From Methanomassiliicoccaceae archaeon (GTDB taxonomy: Archaea; Thermoplasmatota; Thermoplasmata; Methanomassiliicoccales; Methanomethylophilaceae), in contig WQZJ01000059.1 of assembly GCA_009780795.1 (NCBI GenBank), positions 1 to 7,077 of the forward strand: a stretch of 7,077 nucleotides of DNA, read 5' to 3'. The number at the start of each line of letters is the position of its first letter. Position 1 is the stretch's first letter. Position numbers and translations under genes: made by a program. Of the stretch, positions 1 through 5,569 are shown piece by piece. The notes below the pieces were generated by a model that made no database searches, had not been told where the DNA came from, and worked only from the letters and a program-made list of their open reading frames with translations.

Positions 1-678
1 AACGCCTGTAAGCGGTGTGTCCGGAGCGGTTTCCACGAGCACGGGCCTGTTTTTATTGTTTGCTGTACCGTCGGTACCGTCACCCAACTGACCGCGATCA
101 TTGTAACCCCATGCCCATACCTTGCAGTCATCAGTGAGTGCAAGTGAATGAAAGCCTCCAGCAGAAATTGCAGTAACGCCTGTAAGCGGTGTGTCCGGAG
201 CGATCTCCACACACACGGGTCTGTTTCTGTCTGTGTTGGTGCCGTCGCCCAACTGACTGCTGTTATTATAACCCCATGCCCAAACAGTCCCGTCGTTCTT
301 GAGCGCAAGTGAATGGGCGTTCCCGGCAGAAATTGCAGTAACGCCTGTAAGCGGTGTGTCCGGAGCAATCTCCACACACACGGGTCTGCTTTCACGCGCA
401 CCGGTACCGCTGACGCCGTTGCCCAGCTGGCCGTAGTAGTTGTAACCCCATGCCCAAACAGTCCCGTCGTTCTTGAGCGCAAGTGAATGGGCGTTCCCGG
501 CAGAAATTGCAGTAACGCCTGTAAGCGGTGTGTCCGGAGCAATCTCCACGCATGCTGGTCTGTTTCTGTCTGTGTTGGTGCCGTCGCCCAACTGACTGCT
601 GTTATTATAACCCCATGCCCACACCCTGCCATCGTCGGTAAGCGCAAGTGAATAAAAATCTCCGGCAGAAATTGCAGT
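1..678 (-). repeat. Tandem in-gene repeats coding for RCC1 units, periods 165 and 174 bp
   Basis: Four complete units start at plus-strand positions 1, 175, 340 and 514 (174, 165, 174 and 165 bp), each opening with aacgcctgtaagcggtgtgt. A fifth, more diverged unit lies at about 679-843. Exact copies are long: 269-375 is identical to 443-549 (107 bp, offset 174), and 218-282 is identical to 557-621 (65 bp, offset 339). The unit lengths differ by exactly three codons, so the reading frame is preserved. Confidence 0.93.
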
Positions 679-1026
679 AACGCCCGTAAGCGGCACACCG
701 GAAGCAACTTCTACGCGCACGGGTCTGTTTTTACCTGCATTTGTACCGTCGCCCAACTGACCGTAGCCGTTCCGACCCCATGCCCAAACAGTCCCATCTT
801 CTTTAAGCGCAAGAGAGTGATGGTCTCCGGCGGAAACCATCGCCCCGCTGAATTCCACTTCGGATCCGAGCGGTATATCCACTGAATAAGTTCCGAAGTC
901 CGAATCGGTGTTCGAGTCTGCGTCAGATACAATTAACGACAGAACGGAAAGGATCATTATTGCAGCGACGAATGTTGCGATGATCGCTTTAGGGCCGTTT
1001 GCCTTTTTCATCTTGGATGTTTTCAT
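1..1026 (-). CDS. Secreted RCC1-repeat (beta-propeller type) protein, C-terminus outside window
   Basis: The reading frame is open from an ATG at 1026 to the left edge (342 residues, no stop). Residues 1-13 are basic (several Lys), and residues 14-33 form a hydrophobic stretch (IIATFVAAIMILSVLSLIV), which together look like a signal peptide or N-terminal membrane anchor. From about residue 62 come five RCC1-type repeats of 55 or 58 residues. Each has the pattern SAG..(H/Y)SLAL..DG.VWAWG.N..GQLG(D/N)G......RP..VE.....PLTGV. Repeat units start near residues 62, 117, 172, 230 and 285. Such repeats normally fold into beta-propellers; in prokaryotes they occur in exported proteins of mostly unknown function, so a surface or adhesion role is inferred only. 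I chose ATG 1026 because a GGTGAT site lies 9 nt upstream; an ATG at 1032 would be only 3 nt away. The adjacent repeats are nearly identical at DNA level. The total length and any C-terminal anchor cannot be seen. Confidence 0.88.
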   Translation of the reverse strand, partial: MKTSKMKKANGPKAIIATFVAAIMILSVLSLIVSDADSNTDSDFGTYSVDIPLGSEVEFSGAMVSAGDHHSLALKEDGTVWAWGRNGYGQLGDGTNAGKNRPVRVEVASGVPLTGVTAISAGDFYSLALTDDGRVWAWGYNNSSQLGDGTNTDRNRPACVEIAPDTPLTGVTAISAGNAHSLALKNDGTVWAWGYNYYGQLGNGVSGTGARESRPVCVEIAPDTPLTGVTAISAGNAHSLALKNDGTVWAWGYNNSSQLGDGTNTDRNRPVCVEIAPDTPLTGVTAISAGGFHSLALTDDCKVWAWGYNDRGQLGDGTDGTANNKNRPVLVETAPDTPLTGV

Positions 1027-1035
1027 TATCATTTC

Positions 1036-1041
1036 ATCACC
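1036..1041 (-). promoter_or_regulatory. Ribosome binding site of the RCC1-repeat gene
   Basis: The minus strand reads GGTGAT here, a match to the part of the Shine-Dalgarno consensus that pairs with the archaeal 16S rRNA 3' end. It is 9 nt from ATG 1026 but only 3 nt from ATG 1032, so it favours the inner start. Confidence 0.6.
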
Positions 1042-1047
1042 GGTGTG

Positions 1048-1079
1048 AGGGCAACGAAAAGATACGGCATCGCTGCCCT
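1048..1079 (-). promoter_or_regulatory. Stem-loop in the leader of the RCC1-repeat mRNA
   Basis: In the minus-strand RNA, AGGGCAGCG (1079-1071) can pair with CGUUGCCCU (1056-1048) as a 9-bp stem with one G-U wobble and a 14-nt loop. It would sit at or within a few bases of the predicted transcript 5' end and just upstream of the ribosome binding site. It may stabilise the 5' end or modulate translation; this role is inferred. Confidence 0.4.
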
Positions 1080-1102
1080 ATACTACTTAAAGTACCGCAT
1101 AC

Positions 1103-1116
1103 TTTTATATATAAAA
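1103..1116 (-). promoter_or_regulatory. TATA box for the RCC1-repeat gene
   Basis: ttttatatataaaa is a perfect 14-bp palindrome and a strong archaeal TATA element. A start site about 25 bp downstream on the minus strand would fall near 1080-1085, giving a leader of about 55 nt before ATG 1026. Because it is symmetrical, direction is assigned from the downstream gene. Confidence 0.6.
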
Positions 1117-1155
1117 CATAGCAGAGATTAAATATGAGTTAACAGAGAGAAGCAT

Positions 1156-1172
1156 AGATTTGTGAAAAATCT
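1156..1172 (-). terminator. Possible terminator of the permease/DUF1634/M50 operon
   Basis: About 80 nt after the M50 stop codon the minus strand has AGATTT and AAATCT arms (6 bp, 5-nt loop) that include a TTTTT run at 1169-1165. Archaeal termination relies mainly on T-runs, so this is a plausible but weak signal. The palindromes gagcgctc (1238-1245) and ggtcgcgacc (1227-1236) closer to the stop lack a T-run. Confidence 0.3.
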
Positions 1173-1253
1173 GTGACCATCCGAACACGCACCGGGTCGT
1201 CATGCGCCGCGGATAATGACAGATAAGGTCGCGACCTGAGCGCTCTTTTGCTC

Positions 1254-2384
1254 TCACTCGTGAATTCCGTCCATTGGTTCGGCCTCGATCTGCCGTCCGT
1301 GCCGGCCGGCGAGCAGTGCCGCCAGCGCCTCGTGCTCGAACGTTGTGTCTGTTTTCTGACTCTTTACCATCTTATGGTATCTCTTCATCAATTTGTCATC
1401 GTTCTCGATGCCGCCGCTGAATCTTTCCTTGTATGCGATCAGGAACAGCAGCGCGGCGGTGTTGATGCGTCCGAACGAATTGACGAATTTCTTTACCTTT
1501 CCCTCGTATATCGCATCGATCGTCTCCTTATCGGCGCCGTTGAGCGCGTACACGAGTAAAAGATACATCTTCGTCACCTTCATAAGCGACCCCTCGTCGA
1601 TATTCTCCATGAGGTCCTTCAGTTTCGTCTCCGCATTCTCGAATCTCATCCTGTTCAATTCGTTCTCGGCGAGCGATAACCTCACCAGATCGGCCATTCT
1701 GTTACCGCGCGGCAAATCCTCCGGCGGACGAGGTCCCTCGAAGTCGGCCCTGGTCATTACGGCGATCATCCTCATCTGCAGGTAGTACATGCAATGCTTG
1801 GATGCGTCGCTCTCTTTGAAGAGACGCAGCAGCATGCTGTCGTTGGTCATCATCCCCGATGAGTACGGGATGGTGTTGACGATCATAAGGAGTATACCAT
1901 ACACCACCAGCAGCATAGCCAGTAGGTTCAGTGCAGGGGCGATGTCCAAAGCCAGCACGATGATCGAGGACCCTGTCAATAAGAGGTTCATGAGCACCCC
2001 TCCCCTCAGCATCATGACGTACGGCGTGTCCTCACTGTATCCTCCCTCCGGTAAGGAGACGGTACCGCCCGCGGCGCCCTTTATCGGTATATACATCCTT
2101 TTCTTCCCGTCCTCCGTCCTTACGCTCCAAAGACCGAAGACGGACACGGCCATCAGCTTATATCCAGACAGCCGCCCGAATATCACATGTCCGAGCTCAT
2201 GCACGAACGCATGCAGCAGAAGTGCCGGGAAGGACAGAACGAAGAAGAACAGGATCGGGGCGGGAGCGCCCGGGTAAAGTTCCGTGTTCGGTCTGAATAT
2301 GAACAAGATGATAAGGAGCACTGCCATAGCCGCCGCGAATCCGACTACCTGGGCGACCACCATCGATCTCATCTCTTTGTCCAT
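1254..2384 (-). CDS. Membrane zinc metalloprotease, M50 (site-2 protease-like) family
   Basis: This is a 376-residue membrane protein. Hydrophobic segments lie at about residues 9-30, 42-61, 130-147 and 154-169. The zinc-binding and catalytic motif HELGH is at residues 62-66, at the end of the second segment as in M50 proteases. A second conserved site follows the fourth segment: N170-T-I-P173 and N181-D182, resembling the N-P...DG element that supplies the third zinc ligand in site-2 proteases, with the DG replaced by ND-S. Residues from about 183 to the end form a soluble, mostly helical, charged tail of unknown function. M50 enzymes cleave transmembrane segments of substrate proteins; the substrate here is unknown. 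The frame stays open upstream to 2546, but that stretch overlaps the preceding gene and is not protein-like, so I place the start at ATG 2384, 41 nt after the upstream stop. No good ribosome binding site precedes it; ATG 2372 is an alternative. Confidence 0.82.
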   Translation of the reverse strand: MDKEMRSMVVAQVVGFAAAMAVLLIILFIFRPNTELYPGAPAPILFFFVLSFPALLLHAFVHELGHVIFGRLSGYKLMAVSVFGLWSVRTEDGKKRMYIPIKGAAGGTVSLPEGGYSEDTPYVMMLRGGVLMNLLLTGSSIIVLALDIAPALNLLAMLLVVYGILLMIVNTIPYSSGMMTNDSMLLRLFKESDASKHCMYYLQMRMIAVMTRADFEGPRPPEDLPRGNRMADLVRLSLAENELNRMRFENAETKLKDLMENIDEGSLMKVTKMYLLLVYALNGADKETIDAIYEGKVKKFVNSFGRINTAALLFLIAYKERFSGGIENDDKLMKRYHKMVKSQKTDTTFEHEALAALLAGRHGRQIEAEPMDGIHE

Positions 2385-2425
2385 ACCAAATAGGATGGCG
2401 TCTGCGTAGAAATACGTATCTTCGG

Positions 2426-2704
2426 CTAACCAAGATAATATCCGGCTGCCATGCCGACCACCGTTATCAAGATGAGCGCGAGCGCCGGGATAGCGTATCT
2501 TCTCTCCCTGTTCACCGCTAACGTGGTGAACGAGATGATCATGCACGCGAACGGCGTGAAGACGATCACGGCTATGCCCGCTATCATAACCTCCTCGTTC
2601 GCACCTACGCCGACGGCGTGCATGATCACGCCTATCGCTACCAACATGACACCGATCAGCGAACCGTACCTCAACACGAATGATGTGTTATCTTCGAGAT
2701 TCAT
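2426..2704 (-). CDS. Small DUF1634-like membrane protein, partner of the TauE/SafE permease
   Basis: The product is 92 residues with three hydrophobic segments at about 12-30, 39-63 and 70-90. The pattern of LRYG at the N-end, a central IVFTPFACMIISF, then RERRYA before the last segment matches what I recall of the DUF1634 family, whose genes often lie next to TauE/SafE permeases. Its biochemical role is unknown; a permease accessory subunit is inferred from the pairing. The start codon overlaps the permease stop (ATGA, 2701-2704), implying translational coupling, and a strong GGAGGG site lies 5 nt upstream. The gene ends in TAG (2426-2428), the only amber stop among the complete genes here. 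In a pyrrolysine-using organism some readthrough is conceivable; it would add 19 residues and stop at a TGA at 2369-2371. Confidence 0.8.
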   Translation of the reverse strand: MNLEDNTSFVLRYGSLIGVMLVAIGVIMHAVGVGANEEVMIAGIAVIVFTPFACMIISFTTLAVNRERRYAIPALALILITVVGMAAGYYLG

Positions 2705-3519
2705 ATGATCCCTCCGACGTTCAGCAGCATCACGCCCGCGAGGAATAGGAGCAGCACCGAGAAGTAACGTCTCAGCTTACCGGCGTCTATCATCGTCAGT
2801 ATCCGCACTCCTATCACAGAACCGACGAACGCACCTATTGTGACGAACGCTGCCGTCTGTACGTCTATGACGCCGCTCAGCAGGTACACGGCGGCACCGC
2901 TGAACGCTGTTATTCCGATGACGTAGCTGCTGGTGGCCGCCGCCACTTTCATGGGGATGTGCATGTGCACGTTCATCACGGGTATCTTGATCGATCCGCC
3001 GCCCACGCCGCTCAATGCGGACGTGACGCCGGCAGCCACGAATCCTATGGTGCCGGTATTGATGTTCCTGACCTCGTACCCCACGTCCTTCCCGGACGCT
3101 TTGTCATGGTACGTGAAACTATTCTCCTCGTTATCGCCCGGCGGTATGATGCGCTCCGGCCTCACGAACATGTATATCGCGCTGTATATCAGCACGCCGG
3201 AGAAGCAGAGCGCGAGCACCCACGACTGGACGTGCAGCGCGATCACCGCACCGGCGACGGCACCCGCCGCCGCACCGACCTCAAGTCTCAGGCCGATGCG
3301 CACATTGGCTATTCGGTTCTTTATGTGTGACGAGGCACTCGTCGCCGATATGGCGGCGATCGCCACCAGACTTATCGCCATCGCGGACCTCGCGTCCATG
3401 CCGTACAATATCGTTAGGACGGGCACCACTATTATCCCTCCTCCGAGCCCGAAGAGAGAACCGATCAGCCCCGCTATCAGTGACAGAACCAAGAGGCCTA
3501 TGATGAGAACCGAGTCCAT
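2701..3519 (-). CDS. TauE/SafE-family membrane permease (sulfur-compound or other anion transporter)
   Basis: The 272-residue protein is very hydrophobic with about eight membrane segments in two homologous halves. Each half carries the family's glycine-rich motif: SLFGLGGGIIVVPVL at residues 21-35 and SGVGGGSIKIPVM at 170-182. A polar loop at about 119-155 joins the halves. TauE/SafE proteins transport small anions such as sulfite, sulfoacetate or thiosulfate across the cytoplasmic membrane, but substrates vary and cannot be read from the sequence. It is the first gene of the operon with the DUF1634-like protein (4-nt overlap) and the M50 protease. A TATA-like TTATTAC lies 21 nt upstream of ATG 3519 with no convincing ribosome binding site, consistent with a leaderless message. 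The divergent neighbour is a ThiI-like gene, a possible sulfur-related link that is only inferred. Confidence 0.9.
   Translation of the reverse strand: MDSVLIIGLLVLSLIAGLIGSLFGLGGGIIVVPVLTILYGMDARSAMAISLVAIAAISATSASSHIKNRIANVRIGLRLEVGAAAGAVAGAVIALHVQSWVLALCFSGVLIYSAIYMFVRPERIIPPGDNEENSFTYHDKASGKDVGYEVRNINTGTIGFVAAGVTSALSGVGGGSIKIPVMNVHMHIPMKVAAATSSYVIGITAFSGAAVYLLSGVIDVQTAAFVTIGAFVGSVIGVRILTMIDAGKLRRYFSVLLLFLAGVMLLNVGGII
2710..2715 (-). promoter_or_regulatory. Ribosome binding site of the DUF1634-like gene
   Basis: The minus strand reads GGAGGG, with GGAGGGATC as a near-consensus Shine-Dalgarno. It is 5 nt before ATG 2704 and lies inside the 3' end of the permease gene. It confirms the start and the coupling with the permease. 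Confidence 0.75.
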
Positions 3520-3524
3520 ATGTC

Positions 3525-3534
3525 ACGTTAACGT
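3525..3534. promoter_or_regulatory. Palindrome between TATA box and start of the permease gene
   Basis: acgttaacgt is a perfect 10-bp palindrome between the permease TATA element (3541-3547) and its ATG, close to the expected transcription start. It could be a repressor operator for the permease operon. No second copy was noticed in the window, so this is tentative. Confidence 0.3.
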
Positions 3535-3540
3535 CTCGTT

Positions 3541-3547
3541 GTAATAA
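3541..3547 (-). promoter_or_regulatory. TATA-like promoter of the permease operon
   Basis: The minus strand reads TTATTAC, ending 21 nt before ATG 3519. At the usual archaeal TATA-to-start distance, transcription would begin at or within a few bases of the start codon, giving a leaderless mRNA. Confidence 0.5.
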
Positions 3548-3568
3548 GTCATTTCCCGAACGACAGCA

Positions 3569-3575
3569 TTATTAC
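3569..3575 (+). promoter_or_regulatory. TATA-like promoter of the ThiI-like gene
   Basis: The plus strand reads ttattac, the same heptamer as in the opposite promoter, ending 22 nt before the GTG at 3598. No ribosome binding site is visible, so a leaderless transcript is expected. Confidence 0.5.
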
Positions 3576-3597
3576 TCCGTTCCTTCTACTCTTCGGT

Positions 3598-4434
3598 GTG
3601 CCCACGATACTCGTCCGATATTCGGAGATAGGTCTGAAGAGCAGACCGGTCAGGAAAAGATTCGAAACGCAGTTACGCGACAATATGATGAACATGCTCT
3701 CCGCGGACAGAGTGGAGGCGCTGATAGTCGCCGGTGTGTCACGGTTCTACGTGAACGCCGCCGATACGGATGCTGCTGTGCGCTCACTGAGAAGAGTGTT
3801 CGGTATCGCTTCGCTGTCTGTGACGGAGACATGCGGCGCCGGCATGGACGAGATATGCGCCGCCGCGGCAGATTTCTCAAGATCGAGGATAAAGAAGGGA
3901 CAGAGTTTCGCCGTCAGAGCGAGAAGGGAAGGCTCGCATACGTACAACAGCATGGAACTCGGTAAACAGGCCGGTTCGGCGATATTCCTTGCCAACGAAG
4001 GTATCAAAGTGGACCTTACAGACCCGGACGTGACGTTCCACATAGAGGTCAGAAACAATAAAGCACACATATTCAGCGAGTACATCAGAGCTCATGCAGG
4101 TCTTCCGCTGGGCAGTCAGGGGAAGGTGGTCGCATCCGTTGACGATGACAGGGGACTTCTGTCAGCATGGCTTATGATGAAGAGAGGGTGCAGGGCGATA
4201 GTCCAGGGCGATCACGGCATTGATGTGCTGAGGGCGTTCGATCCGTCGCTGAAAATGGTCAGCGACACCTCCGAGCACAGAAAGGACGTCATGGGTGTCG
4301 TCCTGGGAACCTCGATCGATGATCTGAAGGATGTGGATGTGTCCACATACGGCGTACCGGTATATTTCCCTACGATAGGGATGAGCGACGATGAGGTCTC
4401 GGCGATGCTGGAGACCATACGTTCAGAAATATGA
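3598..4434 (+). CDS. ThiI-like THUMP-domain protein with degenerate PP-loop
   Basis: The 278-residue product begins with the ThiI signature ILVRYSEIGLKSRPVRKRF (residues 4-22; N-terminal ferredoxin-like domain), followed by a THUMP RNA-binding domain to about residue 165 and the linker GLPLGSQGKVV (168-178). In ThiI, which makes 4-thiouridine in tRNA by adenylating the base, the next segment is the ATP-binding SGGIDSPVAA. Here residues 180-190 read SVDDDRGLLSA, followed by a well-kept WLMMKRG. The rest of the domain is short: the stretch normally containing the catalytic CxxC region is missing, while the C-terminal element (YGVPVYFPTIGMSDDEV) matches the end of ThiI. Archaeal ThiI is usually near 380-400 residues. 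The protein probably binds tRNA but seems unable to catalyse thiolation by the usual route. The start is GTG 3598, since the protein aligns from its first residues and a TATA element lies 22 nt upstream. Codon use is normal and the frame is intact, which argues against a fresh pseudogene. Confidence 0.82.
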   Translation: MPTILVRYSEIGLKSRPVRKRFETQLRDNMMNMLSADRVEALIVAGVSRFYVNAADTDAAVRSLRRVFGIASLSVTETCGAGMDEICAAAADFSRSRIKKGQSFAVRARREGSHTYNSMELGKQAGSAIFLANEGIKVDLTDPDVTFHIEVRNNKAHIFSEYIRAHAGLPLGSQGKVVASVDDDRGLLSAWLMMKRGCRAIVQGDHGIDVLRAFDPSLKMVSDTSEHRKDVMGVVLGTSIDDLKDVDVSTYGVPVYFPTIGMSDDEVSAMLETIRSEI

Positions 4435-4459
4435 AAATAAAGGGACGCCGAAGCGTCCC
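4434..4459 (-). terminator. UUCG-capped hairpin plus T-tract after the YegP-family gene
   Basis: On the minus strand, GGGACGC and GCGTCCC form a perfect 7-bp stem closed by TTCG, giving the very stable C(UUCG)G tetraloop. It is followed directly by TTTATTTT (4441-4434). It begins 18 nt after the YegP stop codon. The T-tract overlaps the stop codon of the convergent ThiI-like gene, so the element sits exactly where the two transcripts meet. On the plus strand no T-run follows, so it should act mainly on the minus transcript. Confidence 0.7.
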
Positions 4460-4477
4460 GTTGTCGAGAACGGAGTT

Positions 4478-4846
4478 TCACTCCTCTTTTATCACATCCG
4501 CATCGGGAGCGTTCCTGGCGATGCTGTCGATACCGTTCTTGCACCCGGACTTCGACGCATATCCGTGCGACGCCAGGATGTTCTCTCCGTTCGATGCCTT
4601 CAGCCTGAACCTGTACTCGTTTGCCTTGTCGACGTACAGCTCGTACTTCGGGTTGGTCAAGGTCTCGAAACTCTTCAGCGTCTGATCCTCTATCTTTGCG
4701 CCGCAGTTCTTGCGGATGCTCTCGATCCCGGCCTTGCAGGCTGACAGCGATGAATATACCTGTGACATGCATATCATCTGTTTGTTGCTTGCTTCAAGGC
4801 GAAAATTAAAGCCCGTGTTGGTTTTCTTTATGATGAAAGTACCCAT
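4478..4846 (-). CDS. YegP/DUF1508 family small protein, two tandem domains
   Basis: The 122-residue protein contains two copies of the DUF1508 (YegP, UPF0339) unit. Repeat one is residues 2-48 (GTFIIKKTNTGFNFRLEA...YSSLSACKAGIESIRKN) and repeat two is residues 67-112 (PKYELYVDKANEYRFRLKA..G..IL.S.GYASKSGCKNGIDSIARN). Repeat two is closer to the consensus. The family forms small beta-rich domains; its function is not established, and no catalytic residues are evident. Cysteines (C26, C37, C48, C102) are unusually frequent for the size. The gene stands alone: it has its own TATA element, a GGAG ribosome binding site 5 nt before ATG 4846, and a terminator. The family is mainly known from bacteria, so acquisition by transfer is possible but not shown. 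Confidence 0.85.
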   Translation of the reverse strand: MGTFIIKKTNTGFNFRLEASNKQMICMSQVYSSLSACKAGIESIRKNCGAKIEDQTLKSFETLTNPKYELYVDKANEYRFRLKASNGENILASHGYASKSGCKNGIDSIARNAPDADVIKEE

Positions 4847-4851
4847 GTAAT

Positions 4852-4855
4852 CTCC
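4852..4855 (-). promoter_or_regulatory. Ribosome binding site of the YegP-family gene
   Basis: The minus strand reads GGAG 5 nt upstream of ATG 4846, supporting that start. Confidence 0.55.
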
Positions 4856-4877
4856 GTTACATAATGTGAGTACGAAC

Positions 4878-4884
4878 GTATAAA
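4878..4884 (-). promoter_or_regulatory. TATA box of the YegP-family gene
   Basis: The minus strand reads TTTATAC, preceded by a purine-containing GTTAAAG that could serve as the BRE. A start site about 25 bp downstream would be near 4856, giving a leader of only about 10 nt that just contains the ribosome binding site. Confidence 0.5.
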
Positions 4885-4915
4885 CTTTAACTTATTAACA
4901 AGGGGATAAGAATTG

Positions 4916-4920
4916 AAAAA
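4916..4920 (-). terminator. T-run terminator after L15e
   Basis: The minus strand has TTTTT 18 nt after the L15e stop codon, preceded by a GC-rich stretch (CCTTCCCGGCCC) without a convincing stem. A T-run alone is a typical archaeal termination signal. Confidence 0.4.
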
Positions 4921-4938
4921 GTTTGGGCCGGGAAGGTT

Positions 4939-5565
4939 TTACTTCCCCTTTCTTCCCTTCGCCTTTATCGAAGGTCTGCACTTCTCGACGCCCTTCCCCT
5001 TCTTGTGCAGTCCGCGGCCTCTCTGGCCCGCGGACGTCTTTCCGCGGTAGACACGGCCACTGTGCGTGGGGTCGCAGATCCAGTTTATTTTCGGGTCCGC
5101 TTTGATGACGGAGTGGTGCGGGTCAACGAGAATTACCTCATACCATTCGTACTGACCGTCCATTCCTACCCAGTAGGAGTTCAGTACCTCAAGGTTCGGG
5201 TATCTCTTCTGCGTCCTCTCCTCGGCGAGCCTCTGAAGGCTCTTACCGACGGTTATCTTGGTGATACCCTTTCTCTTCGCTCTCCTTCCGCCTTTGATCG
5301 TTCTTTTGTTGAAGGTTCCCTTTCTGACCCTTCCGCGGACTATGACGTAGCCCTGTTTCGCTTTGTATCCCAGGGCCCTCGCCCTGTCAAGGCGCGTGGG
5401 TCTCTCGACGCGGCAGAAGTTCTCTTCCCTTCTCCACTGGTACCTTCTCTCTTTGTTAAGCTCCTTCAAATAACTCTTGTCAGGATTCTTCCAGGCCTCG
5501 GCGATGTACTTGTACATGCTCTTGCCGCTCACGGTCGCGGGACCGTCATTGTTTTCGTTTGCCAT
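4939..5565 (-). CDS. rpl15e: 50S ribosomal protein L15e
   Basis: The 208-residue basic protein matches archaeal L15e (eukaryotic eL15) nearly throughout. Landmarks are MYKYIAEAWKNP (17-28), PTRLDRARALGYKAKQGYV (56-74), KYPNLEVLNSYWVG-type (about 120-134), YEVILVDPHH (about 141-150) and GRGLHKKGKGVEK near the C-terminus. It is a structural large-subunit protein that binds 23S rRNA, found only in archaea and eukaryotes. I place the start at ATG 5565 because GGTGAT lies just upstream (5570-5575); that gives a 16-residue polar N-terminal extension relative to the usual start at the MYKYI methionine (M17), which has only a weak site before it. A GTG at 5574 would lie inside the ribosome binding site and is rejected. 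The gene has its own promoter and T-run terminator. Confidence 0.97.
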   Translation of the reverse strand: MANENNDGPATVSGKSMYKYIAEAWKNPDKSYLKELNKERRYQWRREENFCRVERPTRLDRARALGYKAKQGYVIVRGRVRKGTFNKRTIKGGRRAKRKGITKITVGKSLQRLAEERTQKRYPNLEVLNSYWVGMDGQYEWYEVILVDPHHSVIKADPKINWICDPTHSGRVYRGKTSAGQRGRGLHKKGKGVEKCRPSIKAKGRKGK

Positions 5566-5569
5566 TGAT

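Larger units (their letters stand above)
1027..1253. other. Intergenic region between the M50 gene and the RCC1-repeat gene
   Basis: This 227-bp gap holds the promoter, leader hairpin and ribosome binding site of the RCC1-repeat gene, the possible operon terminator, and two short perfect palindromes near the M50 stop. The part from about 1100 to 1170 is strikingly AT-rich. I see no tRNA or plausible additional gene. Confidence 0.6.

Noticed and set aside
1..678. The 165/174-bp direct repeats as a CRISPR array or mobile-element repeats
   Set aside because: The repeats are contiguous, keep the reading frame and encode RCC1 units; there are no short palindromic repeats with unique spacers.
711..932. 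Minus-strand 73-codon open frame at the start of the RCC1 region
   Set aside because: It is out of frame with the RCC1 repeats; the true frame is open across the same region with clear repeat motifs and a signal peptide.
2385..2546. Upstream 54-residue extension of the M50 protease
   Set aside because: It overlaps the DUF1634-like gene in another frame, is rich in His and Arg without family similarity, and places an odd segment before the first membrane helix.
2933..3544. Long plus-strand open frame opposite the permease
   Set aside because: It is a mirror of a strongly recognisable membrane gene; its Pro/Thr/Ala-rich translation is typical of an antisense shadow.
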